A stretch of DNA of 64,000 bases from Streptomyces tsukubensis (GCF_003932715.1 NZ_CP020700.1:6842501-6906500); one strand, 5' to 3'; shown: positions 25,644-35,421, counted from the first letter of the stretch. Notes: generated by a model from the sequence alone, not told the origin. Numbers and translations are program-made.

Positions 25644-26528
25644 TCAGGCGTCCGCGCCGTCCGGCGCCGCGCTCTCGGCGACCGCGACCGGGAGCGCGCC
25701 CGCGACGGCGATGCGCTCCGCGCCCGCGTACACGTTCATGTTCGGGCCGCGCAGAAAACCCACCAGCGTCAGCCCCGACTCCGCCGCCAGGTCCACGGCG
25801 AGCGACGACGGCGCCGACACCGCCGCCAGCACCGGAATCCCCGCCATCACGGCCTTCTGGACCAGCTCGAAGGAGGCCCGGCCGGAGACCAGGAGCACGG
25901 CACGCGACAGCGGCAGACCGCCGTTCTGCACCGCCCGGCCGATCAGCTTGTCGACCGCGTTGTGCCGCCCCACGTCCTCCCGTACGTCCAGCAGCTCACC
26001 GCTCTCCGAGAAGAGGGCCGCCGCATGCAGTCCGCCGGTACGGTCGAACACCCGCTGCGCGGCCCGCAGCCGGTCCGGGAGCCCGGCGAGCAGCTCGGGC
26101 GTCAGCCGCAGCCCGGGGGAGTCGGCGACGGGGAAGCGGGTCCGGGTGCGTACGGCGTCCAGGCTGGCCTTGCCGCACAGCCCGCACGAGGACGTGGTGT
26201 ACACCTTGCGCCGCAGATCGGTCTCGGGCTCGGGAACGCCCGGCGCGAGCTTCACATCGACCACGTTGTAGGTGTTCACGCCCTCGGCGGTCGCCCCCGC
26301 GCAGTACAGGATCTGCCGGATGTCGTCGGCCGCCCCGATCACTCCCTCGCTGACCAGGAAACCGGTGGCGAGGGCGAAGTCGTCGCCCGGGGTGCGCATG
26401 GTGATCGCCAGCGGTTCGCCGTTGAGCCGGATCTCCAGCGGTTCCTCGACGACCAGGGTGTCCGGGCGGTCGGACACCGCGCCGTCCCTGATCCGGAGGG
26501 TGCGGCGGCGCTCGGTCACCCGTCCCAT
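25644..26528 (-). CDS. fdhD: FdhD, formate dehydrogenase sulfur carrier
   Basis: A 294-residue FdhD with the cysteine motif SSCGLCGK (C115, C118) that carries persulfide from IscS/NifS-type desulfurases to the molybdenum cofactor of formate dehydrogenase. Other family segments are EEPLEIRLNGEPLAITMRTP, DDFALATGFLVSEG, REDVGRHNAVDKLIG and SGRASFELVQKAVMAGIP. No formate dehydrogenase gene is in the window. It is divergent from the FabH-type gene. Confidence 0.97.
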   Translation of the reverse strand: MGRVTERRRTLRIRDGAVSDRPDTLVVEEPLEIRLNGEPLAITMRTPGDDFALATGFLVSEGVIGAADDIRQILYCAGATAEGVNTYNVVDVKLAPGVPEPETDLRRKVYTTSSCGLCGKASLDAVRTRTRFPVADSPGLRLTPELLAGLPDRLRAAQRVFDRTGGLHAAALFSESGELLDVREDVGRHNAVDKLIGRAVQNGGLPLSRAVLLVSGRASFELVQKAVMAGIPVLAAVSAPSSLAVDLAAESGLTLVGFLRGPNMNVYAGAERIAVAGALPVAVAESAAPDGADA

Positions 26529-26867
26529 CGGTGATCACATCCCGTTCTTCGGCTGCGCCGCCCGGTGGCGTACGGCCCGGTCGGGCCGTACGGCGGCGGA
26601 CCCATTCTCCGGCACCGCCGACGGCTCGCCGTGCCGTTCCCCGCGCCCGTTCCGAGCCCGTTCCACGGCCGCCGGGAGGGCGTCGGAAGGGCGTCGGGAG
26701 GGCGTCCCACGCCTTCCCGGCGTACCCCCATGCCACACCGGCCCCCTCGGCTCCACCGGAAAGCTACAGAAAACAGGGGGCGAATCCTGTTGGGTCACCC
26801 GCCGTCGTACCAGGTGGTAGCCGCGAACACTGGGGAGTTCGTACGTCCGCGGAAAGGGAACCCGGCC
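26529..26867. promoter_or_regulatory. Divergent region between fdhD and the FabH-type gene
   Basis: 339 bp with no supported gene. It contains three copies of an 11-bp unit (GGGAGGGCGTC, GGAAGGGCGTC, GGGAGGGCGTC, about 26674-26706). Close to the ketosynthase gene there is a short inverted repeat TACCA-GG-TGGTA (26808-26819), a possible operator, 49 bases before its ATG. Confidence 0.45.
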
Positions 26868-27830
26868 ATGATCGGATCGCGTATCACGTCACTGGGGCAC
26901 TACCAGCCGGCGTCCGTCCTGACCAATGCGGACCTCGAAGCCCTGGTGGACACCAGCGACGAGTGGATCCGCTCCCGGGTCGGCATCCGTACCCGGCACC
27001 GGGCCGCCGCCGACGAGCCGGTGGACGAGCTGGCGGCGCACGCCGCGGCGAAGGCCCTCGCCGGAGCCGGGCTGACCCCCGGCGATATCGACCTCGTCCT
27101 GGTCGCGACCTCCACGGCGATCGACCGCTCCCCGAACACCGCGGCCCGGGTCGCGGCCCGGCTCGGCATGGGCTCGCCCGCCGTGATGGACCTCAATGTG
27201 GTCTGCGCCGGTTTCACCCACGCCCTGGCCACCGCCGACCACGCGGTCCGCGCCGGCTCGGCCCGCCGGGCCCTGGTCATCGGCGCCGACGAGATGACCG
27301 CGATCACGGACTGGACCGACCGCACGACCTGCGTGCTCACCGGCGACGGCGCGGGCGCGGCGGTCGTCGAGGCGGCCGAGTACGAGGGCCACGACGAGGC
27401 GTCGGCTCCCGGTATCGGGCCGGTGGTCTGGGGCTCGGTGCCCGAGATGGGCCATGCCGTACGGATCGAAGGCACGCCGCCCCGATTCGCCCAGGAGGGG
27501 CAGACCGTCTACCGCTGGGCCACCACCCAGCTCCCGCCCATCGCCCGCTCGGTCTGCGAGCGCGGCGGCGTGGACCCGGCCGATCTCGCGGCGGTCGTCC
27601 TCCACCAGGCCAATCTGCGGATCATCGAACCCCTGGCCCGGCGGATCGGCGCGGTGAACGCGGTGATCGCCCAGGACGTCGTCGAATCGGGCAACACCTC
27701 GGCCGCGTCGATCCCGATGGCGTTCTCCAAGCTCGTCGAGCGCGGCGAGATCCCGAAGGGCGCCCCGGTCCTCCTCTTCGGCTTCGGCGGCAACCTCTCG
27801 TACGCGGGCCAGATCGTCCGCTGCCCCTGA
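26868..27830 (+). CDS. 3-oxoacyl-ACP synthase III (FabH-type ketosynthase)
   Basis: A 320-residue thiolase-fold condensing enzyme with the FabH triad: Cys113 in NVVCAGFTHAL, His in VVLHQANLRI and Asn in ESGNTSAASIP. It primes fatty acid or polyketide synthesis by joining acyl-CoA to malonyl-ACP. It stands alone without fabD, acpP or fabF, so it is probably a secondary ketosynthase III (starter unit or specialised acyl transfer) and not the housekeeping FabH. A GAAAGGG ribosome-binding site precedes the ATG. Confidence 0.92.
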   Translation: MIGSRITSLGHYQPASVLTNADLEALVDTSDEWIRSRVGIRTRHRAAADEPVDELAAHAAAKALAGAGLTPGDIDLVLVATSTAIDRSPNTAARVAARLGMGSPAVMDLNVVCAGFTHALATADHAVRAGSARRALVIGADEMTAITDWTDRTTCVLTGDGAGAAVVEAAEYEGHDEASAPGIGPVVWGSVPEMGHAVRIEGTPPRFAQEGQTVYRWATTQLPPIARSVCERGGVDPADLAAVVLHQANLRIIEPLARRIGAVNAVIAQDVVESGNTSAASIPMAFSKLVERGEIPKGAPVLLFGFGGNLSYAGQIVRCP

Positions 27831-27904
27831 GCACGGGCCCGGCCCCCCGGGGCCGATTCGCCGGAGCGCATGCCGGACCCGGCCGGGCCCGGCACACTGG
27901 GCGC

Positions 27905-28387
27905 ATGGCGGCGATTCGGAGCGCGGGGCTGGTGCTGTACCGCGAGCGCGACGGCGGGACCGAGGTCCTCATCGGGCATATGGGCGGTCCGCTCTGGGCG
28001 GGCAAGGACGAACACGCCTGGTCGTTCCCGAAGGGGCAGTACGGCGACGACGAGACGCCCGAGGCCGCGGCCAGGCGCGAGTTCGAGGAGGAGCTGGGGC
28101 TCGCCCCGCCGGAGGGGCCGTGGCAGCCCCTGGGCGAGGAGCGCCAGCCGAACGGGAAGCTCGTCACGCTCTGGGCACTCGCGGGTGATCTCGACCCCGG
28201 TCTGGTGGTCCCGGGGCTCTTCCGGATGGAGTGGCCCCCGCGCTCGGGCCGGATCCAGGAGTTCCCGGAAATCGACCGGGTGGCCTGGACGGACCTGCCG
28301 ACGGCCCGACGGCTGCTGGTCAAGGGGCAGGTCGTATTCCTCGACAAGCTGGCCGCACTGACGGCCGACGGCGCGGACCGCACATAG
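27905..28387 (+). CDS. Nudix hydrolase
   Basis: A 160-residue protein with a complete Nudix box, from G of GQYGDDETPEAAARRE to EFEEELGL, fitting G-x5-E-x7-REUxEExGU. It should hydrolyse a nucleoside diphosphate linked to another moiety. The N-terminal SAGLVLYRERDGGTEVLIGH and SFPKGQ resemble the diadenosine polyphosphate/house-cleaning branch. It follows the ketosynthase gene by 74 bp on the same strand. Confidence 0.93.
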   Translation: MAAIRSAGLVLYRERDGGTEVLIGHMGGPLWAGKDEHAWSFPKGQYGDDETPEAAARREFEEELGLAPPEGPWQPLGEERQPNGKLVTLWALAGDLDPGLVVPGLFRMEWPPRSGRIQEFPEIDRVAWTDLPTARRLLVKGQVVFLDKLAALTADGADRT

Positions 28388-28457
28388 GCCCGGTCACGGG
28401 CGGATCCCCTTCTTGTCGGCGATCGTCCTCGCACCACCCCATCTTTGTCCAGACTGT

Positions 28458-28494
28458 GGAAGAAGTTGTCATAGAACTCTGCGCAAGTTCTTCC
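28458..28494. promoter_or_regulatory. Imperfect palindrome upstream of the ROK regulator gene
   Basis: GGAAGAAGTT (28458-28467) and AAGTTCTTCC (28485-28494) form an inverted repeat matching at 9 of 10 positions with a 17-base spacer, 90 bp before the ROK start in an AT-richer stretch. The right half contains TCTGCGCAAG (28478-28487), a 10-mer seen again upstream of the giant sugar-enzyme gene (36555-36564). It is a candidate autoregulatory operator. Confidence 0.5.
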
Positions 28495-28583
28495 CCCTCG
28501 GGGAAAGCGCTGCTACGTTCCCCTCGAAAGCCTGATCAGACACGAGGTGTCCCCACGCCGACGGCCGGGGGAGGGGAGGGGAA

Positions 28584-29774
28584 ATGAGACGCATGACCGC
28601 TCGACCCGCGAACGCGCACCAGGCGCGGCTGCTCAAGCTGCTGCGTGACGGGGGACCCAGCTCCCGGGCCCAGCTCGGCGATCTCGTGGACCTCTCCCGT
28701 TCCAAACTGGCCGTCGAGGTCGACAAACTGCTGGAGACCGGGCTGGTCGTCGCGGACGGTCTGGCCGCGTCCCGCGGCGGGCGGCGCTCCCACAACATCC
28801 GGCTCGCCCCCGAACTCCGCTTCCTCGGCGTCGACATCGGCGCCACCTCCGTCGACGTCGCGGTCACCAACGCCGAACTGGAAGTGCTCGGACACCTCAA
28901 CCACCCGATGGACGTCCGCGAAGGACCCGTCGCGGTCTTCGAGCAGGTCCTCGCGATGGCCGCCAAGCTGAAGGCGACCGGACTCGCCGAGGGCTTCGAC
29001 GGCGCGGGCATCGGCGTCCCGGGCCCGGTCCGCTATCCCGAGGGCGTCCCGGTCGCCCCGCCGATCATGCCCGGCTGGGACGGCTTCCCGGTCCGGGAGG
29101 CGCTCAGCCAGGACCTCGGCTGTCCCGTCATGGTCGACAACGACGTGAATCTGATGGCCATGGGCGAACAGCACGCCGGAGTGGCCCGTTCGGTCGCGGA
29201 CTTCCTCTGCGTCAAGATCGGTACGGGTATCGGCTGCGGCATCGTCGTCGGCAGCCAGGTCTACCGCGGTACGACCGGCAGCGCCGGGGACATCGGCCAT
29301 ATCCAGGTCGACCCCTACGGCCGGGCCTGCGCCTGCGGCAACAAGGGCTGTCTTGAGGCCCACTTCAGCGGGGCGGCACTGGCCCGTGACGCCGAGGAGG
29401 CGGCCCGGTCCGGACGCTCGCCCGAACTGGCCGAACGGCTCGCGGCGGCAGGCAGACTGACCGCCGCGGACGTCTCGGCCGCCGCGTCCGCCGGGGACAC
29501 CGCCGCACTGGAACTGATCCGCGAAGGCGGAAACCGCGTCGGCCAGGTCGTCGCCGGTCTCGTCAGCTTCTTCAATCCGGGTCTGGTGGTGATCGGCGGC
29601 GGGGTCACCGGCCTCGGTCATACGCTGCTGGCCGCCGTCCGGACCCAGGTCTACCGCCAGTCGCTCCCGCTGGCCACCGGAAACCTGCCCATCGTCCTGG
29701 GCGAACTGGGCGCGGTCGCCGGGGTCATCGGCGCCGCCCGGCTCATCAGCGACCACCTGTTCTCGCCGGCCTGA
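28584..29774 (+). CDS. ROK-family transcriptional regulator
   Basis: A 396-residue repressor of the NagC/XylR class. Residues about 10-65 form a winged helix-turn-helix (SRAQLGDLVDLSRSKLAVEV). Residues 75-396 are a ROK sugar-kinase-like domain with DIGATSVDVAV, VGVPGPV-type segment, and the zinc motif CACGNKGCLE near 249-258. It should sense a sugar or sugar phosphate and control nearby genes. It is the first gene of a plus-strand run that includes a sugar ABC transporter 535 bp downstream. Confidence 0.94.
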   Translation: MRRMTARPANAHQARLLKLLRDGGPSSRAQLGDLVDLSRSKLAVEVDKLLETGLVVADGLAASRGGRRSHNIRLAPELRFLGVDIGATSVDVAVTNAELEVLGHLNHPMDVREGPVAVFEQVLAMAAKLKATGLAEGFDGAGIGVPGPVRYPEGVPVAPPIMPGWDGFPVREALSQDLGCPVMVDNDVNLMAMGEQHAGVARSVADFLCVKIGTGIGCGIVVGSQVYRGTTGSAGDIGHIQVDPYGRACACGNKGCLEAHFSGAALARDAEEAARSGRSPELAERLAAAGRLTAADVSAAASAGDTAALELIREGGNRVGQVVAGLVSFFNPGLVVIGGGVTGLGHTLLAAVRTQVYRQSLPLATGNLPIVLGELGAVAGVIGAARLISDHLFSPA

Positions 29775-30308
29775 CAGAGCCGGCGGCACCACCGCACCAC
29801 CGCACGCACCACCGAGCACCACCGCACCACTCGTAACAAGAAGACACGGCCGCACTGCCGAGTACCACCGGCACCATCCGGTACGAGGCAGGGCCGTACC
29901 GCCCGGCACCAACCGCACCAACCGCACCATCCGGCACGACGCACGACGCACGACGCACCGTTCCGTCACCCTCACCCACTCACCCTCACCCTCACCCACC
30001 GATCCGCCACACACCCCGCGCGCACCACCGGAACGCTCCGGCCGTGCCGTAGGTAACACGTGCCACCATGCGTACCACCACACGTGTCACCAGCCTTTCG
30101 ACGCCCGGCACGGACCGCCGCGCGCCCCGTCTTCCGGCGCCGCGCCCACCCCGTTCACCAGCAGCACACCAGCAGCGCACACCATCAGCTCCCCCCACCC
30201 GTCACAGACGCCTGCCGTACCGCACCGCGCCTCCGCGCGCCCGCGGCCGAGTCCGCGGGCCCCGTCCGGCGTGCCGCCGGACGGCCGCACCCGCCGAGGG
30301 GAACAGCC
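29775..30308. repeat. G-poor, CACC-rich simple-sequence gap
   Basis: The first 250 bases after the ROK gene are dominated by ACCACCGC, CACCAACCG and ACGCACG units and by CACCCTCAC runs (about 29785-30000), with few G residues on the plus strand. This is simple-sequence DNA with no frame that looks coding. It presumably holds the promoter of the ABC transporter operon in its 3' part, but no box is clear. Confidence 0.6.
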
Positions 30309-31832
30309 ATGGCACCAGAACCTCCCTTGCTCACCATGTCCGGCATCACCAAGTCGTTCCCCGGGGTCCGCGCGCTCGACGGCGTGGACCTGGAGGTCGC
30401 GGCCGGTGAGGTCCACTGCCTCCTCGGCCAGAACGGCGCGGGCAAGTCCACCCTGATCAAAGTGCTCGCCGGGGCCCACCAGCCCGACGACGGCACCATC
30501 ACCTGGCGCGGCGAACCCGTCGCGCTGCGCTCTCCGATCGCCGCCATGCGGCTCGGTATCGCCACCATCTACCAGGAACTCGACCTGGTGGAGGGCCTGT
30601 CGGTGGCCGAGAACGTCCATCTCGGACACGAGCCCACCACCGCCGGGTTCGTCGTCCGCGCCGCCGCGGCCCGGTCCGCCACCGCCGCGCTGCTGCGGCG
30701 GCTCGGCCACCCCGAGATCGACCCGGCCCGGGCGGTCGGTGAACTCTCCGCCGCCCAGCAGCAGATCGTCTCCATGGCCCGGGCCCTCTCCCACGACGTA
30801 CGGCTGATCGTGATGGACGAACCGTCGGCCGCCCTCGACCCGGACGAGGTCGACAACCTCTTCCGGATCGTCGCCGATCTGACCGGGGACGGGGTCGCCG
30901 TCGTCTATATCTCGCACCGGCTGGAGGAGATCCGCCGGATCGGGGACCGGGTCACCGTACTCAAGGACGGCCGGGCCGTGGCCCGCGGACTGCCCGCCGA
31001 GTCGACCCCGACGAACGAGGTCGTCTCCCTGATGACCGGCCGGAAGGTCGAGTACGTCTTCCCCGAGCGGCCCGCCGAACCCGCCCCGGCGTCCGGCGAA
31101 CCGGTCCTGCGGGTGGAAGGGCTCACCCGCGCGGGCGAGTTCGCCCCCGTCGATCTGGAACTCCGCCCCGGGGAGATCGTCGGCCTCGCCGGGCTCGTCG
31201 GCTCCGGCCGCTCCGAGATCCTGGAGACGGTCTACGGGGCCCGCCGCCCCGACTCCGGCCGGGTGCTGGTCGAGGGCCGCCCGCTGCGGCCCGGCAGCGT
31301 CCGCGCCGCGGTCGCCGCCGGCATCGGGCTCGCCCCCGAGGAGCGCAAGGCGCAGGGCCTGCTGCTGACCGAATCCGTCACCCGTAACGTCTCGGTCTCC
31401 ACGCTCTCCCGCTTCGCCCGCCTGGGCTGGATCGACCGGTCCGCCGAGCGCGCCGCGGCCCGCGCCGCGACCCGGGAGCTGTCCCTGCGCCCCGACAACC
31501 CAGACGCCGCCGTACGCACCCTCTCCGGCGGCAACCAGCAGAAGGCGGTCCTCGCCCGCTGGCTGCTGCGCGGCTGCAAGGTGCTGCTCCTGGACGAGCC
31601 CACCCGGGGCGTGGACGTCGGGGCCCGCGCGGAGCTGTACGCCGTGATCCGGCGGCTCGCCGACGAGGGGCTGGCCGTGCTCCTCGTCTCCAGTGAGGTG
31701 CCCGAGGTGCTGGGCCTCGCGGACCGGGTGCTGGTGCTGCGCGAGGGCAGCGTCGTGCACACGGCCGACGCCCGCGACCTCGACGAGCACCGCGTCCTCG
31801 ACCTTGTGATGGAAGGGAACCCGACGGCATGA
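30309..31832 (+). CDS. Sugar ABC transporter ATPase (ribose/xylose type, two nucleotide-binding domains)
   Basis: A 507-residue RbsA/XylG-like ATPase with two NBDs. The first has Walker A GQNGAGKST, signature LSAAQQQ and Walker B LIVMDEPSAALD. The second has a degenerate Walker A (GLVGSGRSE) but a good signature LSGGNQQK and Walker B LLLDEPTRGVDVG, as is normal for this subfamily. It energises import of a mono- or disaccharide or cyclitol with the next two genes. The stop overlaps the permease ATG (ATGA). Confidence 0.95.
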   Translation: MAPEPPLLTMSGITKSFPGVRALDGVDLEVAAGEVHCLLGQNGAGKSTLIKVLAGAHQPDDGTITWRGEPVALRSPIAAMRLGIATIYQELDLVEGLSVAENVHLGHEPTTAGFVVRAAAARSATAALLRRLGHPEIDPARAVGELSAAQQQIVSMARALSHDVRLIVMDEPSAALDPDEVDNLFRIVADLTGDGVAVVYISHRLEEIRRIGDRVTVLKDGRAVARGLPAESTPTNEVVSLMTGRKVEYVFPERPAEPAPASGEPVLRVEGLTRAGEFAPVDLELRPGEIVGLAGLVGSGRSEILETVYGARRPDSGRVLVEGRPLRPGSVRAAVAAGIGLAPEERKAQGLLLTESVTRNVSVSTLSRFARLGWIDRSAERAAARAATRELSLRPDNPDAAVRTLSGGNQQKAVLARWLLRGCKVLLLDEPTRGVDVGARAELYAVIRRLADEGLAVLLVSSEVPEVLGLADRVLVLREGSVVHTADARDLDEHRVLDLVMEGNPTA

Positions 31833-32869
31833 CGCAGCCCGCATCCGCGGCGCGCCAGGACGCGCCCGGCCTGGTGAAGACACCGCCGCAGAAGGAACCG
31901 AAGGGGGCGGGCCCCGCCTTCGGGATGCGGCTCGACCTCCGCAATCTGTCGCTGCTCGGGGTGCTCGCCGCCCTGATCGTGGTCGGCGGCTTCACCAAAC
32001 CGGACGAGTTCCTCGCCGTCAGCAATCTCCAGCTGGTCCTCACCCAGGCGTCGATCATCGGGGTCGTCACCGTCGGCATGACGTTCGTCATCACCAGCGG
32101 CGGTATCGACCTGTCGGTCGGCGCGATGGTGGCCCTGGCGTCCGTCTGGGCCACCACCCTCGCCACCCAGGAGTACGGCTTCGCGGGCATCCTCTTCACC
32201 GCGATCGTCGTCGGCGTCGGCTGCGGACTGGTCAACGGGGTGCTGATCGCCTACGGCGGACTCGTCCCCTTCATCGCGACCATCGCGATGCTCGCCTCCG
32301 CCCGCGGTCTCGCCCTCCAGATCACCGACGGCAAGACCCAGATCGTCACCGTCGACTCCGTCCTCGACCTCGGAGTCAAGGACGCCTACGTCCTGGGCAT
32401 CCCCCCGCTGGTGCTGATCTTCGCCGCGGTCGTCGTCATCGGCTGGCTGGTGCTGAACCGCACCACCTTCGGCCGCCGCACCTTCGCCGTCGGCGGCAAC
32501 CCGGAGGCGGCCCGGCTCGCCGGGATCGACGTCCGCCGCCAGCGCCTCTACCTCTACGTCCTCTCCGGACTCTGCTGCGGTATCGCCGCCTTCATGCTGG
32601 TCGTGCTCTCCGGCTCCGGCCAGAACACCAACGGCAATCTGTACGAGCTGGACGCGATCGCCGCTGCCATCATCGGCGGCACCCTGCTCAGCGGGGGCCG
32701 CGGCACCATCGTCGGCTCCGTCCTCGGAGTCCTGATCTTCACCACGATCACCAATATCTTCGCCCTCAACAACCTGGAGACCGCGGTCCAGCAGATCGCC
32801 AAGGGCGCGATCATCGTCGTCGCGGTCCTGGTGCAGCACCACACGCTGCGCCGCCGCGGGGAGACCTGA
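31829..32869 (+). CDS. Sugar ABC transporter permease (RbsC-like)
   Basis: A 346-residue BPD_transp_2 permease with about nine to ten hydrophobic helices. The segment FVITSGGIDLSVGAMVALAS is the typical RbsC/XylH signature, as is FAVGGNPEAARLAGIDV near the cytoplasmic coupling loop. The first 40 residues are hydrophilic. Its ATG overlaps the ATPase stop by four bases, indicating coupled translation. Confidence 0.95.
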   Translation: MTQPASAARQDAPGLVKTPPQKEPKGAGPAFGMRLDLRNLSLLGVLAALIVVGGFTKPDEFLAVSNLQLVLTQASIIGVVTVGMTFVITSGGIDLSVGAMVALASVWATTLATQEYGFAGILFTAIVVGVGCGLVNGVLIAYGGLVPFIATIAMLASARGLALQITDGKTQIVTVDSVLDLGVKDAYVLGIPPLVLIFAAVVVIGWLVLNRTTFGRRTFAVGGNPEAARLAGIDVRRQRLYLYVLSGLCCGIAAFMLVVLSGSGQNTNGNLYELDAIAAAIIGGTLLSGGRGTIVGSVLGVLIFTTITNIFALNNLETAVQQIAKGAIIVVAVLVQHHTLRRRGET

Positions 32870-32946
32870 CCGGCCCCGCCCGGCCCCGTAACCACCGACC
32901 CGCCCGTCCACCCTCACCACCCGCCGAGCCGAAGGGTCCGATCGTC

Positions 32947-33996
32947 ATGCCCGAAATCTCATCGACCTCCCGCAGAGGCCTCCTCCTCGGAACAGCAGCC
33001 CTCTCCGCCGGAGCCCTGATCACCGGCTGCACCAGCAACGAGCCCGAGAAGAAGGACTCCGCAGCCCCCGCCAACGCCCCCGTCGCCGACGGTGCCCCCG
33101 GCAAGGCCGTCACCATCGGCTTCGCCGGACCGCAGGCCGACCACGGCTGGCTCAACGCCATCAACGACAACGCCAAGCAGCGGGCGAAGAAGTACTCCGA
33201 CGTCACCCTGGAGATCACCGAGGGGTCCAATGACACCGCCGCCCAGATCGGGCAGGTGCAGACCCTGATCAACAAGAAGGTCGACGTCCTCGTCATCCTC
33301 CCCGCCGACGGGAAGGCGCTGACCCAGGTCGGCCTCCAGGCCATGAAGGCCGGTATCCCGGTGATCAACCTGGACCGGATCTTCGCATCGCCGCAGGCCT
33401 ACCGCTGCTGGATCGGCGGCGACAACTACGGCATGGGTCTGAACGCCGGGAACTACATCGGCGAACAGCTGAAGGACAAGCCGAACGCCAAGGTGATCGA
33501 ACTGGCCGGGGTGGACAACCTCGAACTGACCAAACAGCGCACCCAGGGCTTCGACGACGCCCTGAAGAACTACCCCAACATCCGGAAGGTCGCCCGCCAG
33601 GCCGCCGACTTCACCGTCGAGTCCGGCCAGGCCAAGATGGCCCAGCTGCTCCAGGCCCAGTCGGAGTTCGACGCCCTCTGGAACCACGACGACGACCAGG
33701 GCGTCGGCGCCCTGCGGGCCATCGCCCAGGCGGGCCGCAAGGACTTCATCATGGTCGGCGGCGCAGGAGCCAAATCCGCCATGGACGCCATCAAGGCCGA
33801 CAACAGCGTGCTGAAGGCGACCGTCCTCTACCCGCCGACGATGGCCGCGTCCGCCATCGACATCGCGCGCGCCGTAGCCCAGGGCAAGGGCGTGGGCGGG
33901 ATGGCCGAGATGGAGATCCCCGCGTCGATCACCCTCTACTCGGCCGTCGTCACCAAGGACAACGTCGACCAGTACCTGCCCACCGGCTTCATCTGA
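32947..33996 (+). CDS. Sugar-binding lipoprotein of the ABC transporter
   Basis: A 349-residue periplasmic-binding-protein-like lipoprotein. The signal SRRGLLLGTAALSAGA with lipobox ITGC puts the lipidated Cys at 28; the twin arginines suggest Tat export. The mature domain is of the RbsB type: VTIGFAGPQADHGWLNAIND, VDVLVILPADGKAL, GIPVINLDR and NHDDDQGVGALRAI. It delivers substrate to the ATPase/permease just upstream. Substrate is unknown; ribose-type binding proteins also handle inositol and other sugars. Confidence 0.95.
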   Translation: MPEISSTSRRGLLLGTAALSAGALITGCTSNEPEKKDSAAPANAPVADGAPGKAVTIGFAGPQADHGWLNAINDNAKQRAKKYSDVTLEITEGSNDTAAQIGQVQTLINKKVDVLVILPADGKALTQVGLQAMKAGIPVINLDRIFASPQAYRCWIGGDNYGMGLNAGNYIGEQLKDKPNAKVIELAGVDNLELTKQRTQGFDDALKNYPNIRKVARQAADFTVESGQAKMAQLLQAQSEFDALWNHDDDQGVGALRAIAQAGRKDFIMVGGAGAKSAMDAIKADNSVLKATVLYPPTMAASAIDIARAVAQGKGVGGMAEMEIPASITLYSAVVTKDNVDQYLPTGFI

Positions 33997-34042
33997 CCGG
34001 CACGCCCGCCCCCACCGAGCAGACCGACGAGGAGGATTCCGC

Positions 34043-35245
34043 ATGGCACAGCAGGAAAGTGAGGCCGCAGCGCCGACGCTCGGCGTCGGCATGGTCGGAT
34101 ACGCGTTCATGGGCGCCGCCCACTCCCAGGGGTGGCGCAATGTGAGCCGTGTCTTCGACCTGCCGGTCCGGCCGGTGCTCGCCGCGATCGCCGGACGCGA
34201 TCCGTCAGCGGTGAGAGCCGCTGCGGACCGCCACGGCTGGGCGGCGGCCGAGACCGACTGGCGCGACCTCATCGCCCGGGACGACGTACAGCTCGTCGAT
34301 ATCTGCACCCCGGGCGACTCCCATGCGGAGATCGCGATGGCCGCCCTGGAGGCGGGCAAGCACGTGCTCTGCGAGAAGCCGCTGGCGAACACGGTGGCGG
34401 AGGCGGAGGCCATGGCGGCGGCCGCGGAGGCGGCCGCCGCCCGCGGCCAGCTGGCCATGGTGGGCTTCAACTACCGCCGGGTCCCGGCCGTCGCCCACGC
34501 CCGGGAGCTGATCGCCGCCGGCCGCCTCGGCACCCTGCGGCATCTGCGCTTCACCTATCTCCAGGACTGGCTGGTCGACCCCGCGTTCCCGCTGACCTGG
34601 CGGCTGCTGAAGGAGCACGCGGGCTCCGGCGCGCTCGGTGATCTCGGCGCCCATATCGTCGACCTCGCCCAGTATCTGGCGGGGGAGCGGCTGCTCGGGG
34701 TCTCGGCCCTGGCGCAGACCTTCGTCACGGAGCGTCCGCTGCTCGCGGGCGCGTCCGCCGGGCTCTCGGGCGGTGGGTCCGGCGGCGGGCAGCCGGAGTA
34801 CGGCCGGGTCACGGTCGACGACGCGGCCCTGTTCAACGGGCGGCTGCCGTCCGGGGCGCTGGCGTCCTTCGAGGCGACCCGGATGGCCGCGGGCCGCAAG
34901 AACGCCCTGCGGTTCGAGATCAACGGCGAACTCGGCTCCCTCGCCTTCGATCTGGAACGGCTCAACGAACTCTCCTTCCACGACCACACCGAGCCCGCGT
35001 CGTCCTCCGGTTTCAAGCGGATCCTGGTCACCGAGGCCGACCACCCCTATCTGGCGGCCTGGTGGCCGCCGGGCCATGCCCTCGGCTACGAGCACACCTT
35101 CACCCACCAGGCCAGGGACCTGGTCGAGGCGCTGGCCGCCGGTGCCCCGGCCTCGCCGTCCTTCGCCGACGGACTCCAGGTGCAGCGGGTGCTTTCGGCC
35201 GTGGAACGGAGCGCCGCGCAGGACGCGGTCTACACCCCGGTGTAA
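34043..35245 (+). CDS. Gfo/Idh/MocA family dehydrogenase
   Basis: A 400-residue NAD(P)-dependent oxidoreductase: N-terminal Rossmann domain ([18 protein letters not shown]), the EKPLANT motif with catalytic Lys, and C-terminal alpha/beta domain with [17 protein letters not shown]. Family members oxidise sugars or cyclitols such as glucose, inositol or glucose-6-phosphate, including formation of 3-keto sugars. It lies 46 bp after the binding protein gene with an AGGAGG-like site (GAGGAGGATT), so it belongs to the transporter operon. Confidence 0.94.
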   Translation: MAQQESEAAAPTLGVGMVGYAFMGAAHSQGWRNVSRVFDLPVRPVLAAIAGRDPSAVRAAADRHGWAAAETDWRDLIARDDVQLVDICTPGDSHAEIAMAALEAGKHVLCEKPLANTVAEAEAMAAAAEAAAARGQLAMVGFNYRRVPAVAHARELIAAGRLGTLRHLRFTYLQDWLVDPAFPLTWRLLKEHAGSGALGDLGAHIVDLAQYLAGERLLGVSALAQTFVTERPLLAGASAGLSGGGSGGGQPEYGRVTVDDAALFNGRLPSGALASFEATRMAAGRKNALRFEINGELGSLAFDLERLNELSFHDHTEPASSSGFKRILVTEADHPYLAAWWPPGHALGYEHTFTHQARDLVEALAAGAPASPSFADGLQVQRVLSAVERSAAQDAVYTPV

Positions 35246-35286
35246 CCGGCAAGAAGTTTCAGAAGGACCCCCGGCCGGACCCGTCC

Positions 35287-35331
35287 GCCACCGACGTCAC
35301 CGATGCCACCGACGCCGCGGCCGCCGCGGCC
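35287..35331. repeat. 9-bp-period tandem repeat between sugar genes
   Basis: Five 9-base units in a row: GCCACCGAC, GTCACCGAT, GCCACCGAC, then GCCGCGGCC twice. It lies in the 176-bp gap between the dehydrogenase and isomerase genes. Confidence 0.75.
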
Positions 35332-35421
35332 GCCCCGGGCGGCCCGTCCCGCACCCCGTACCCCGTACCCCCGACCCCGCTCGCTGATCAGGACAGCACA
35401 GGAAAGGTCAGGAGAGACGCC

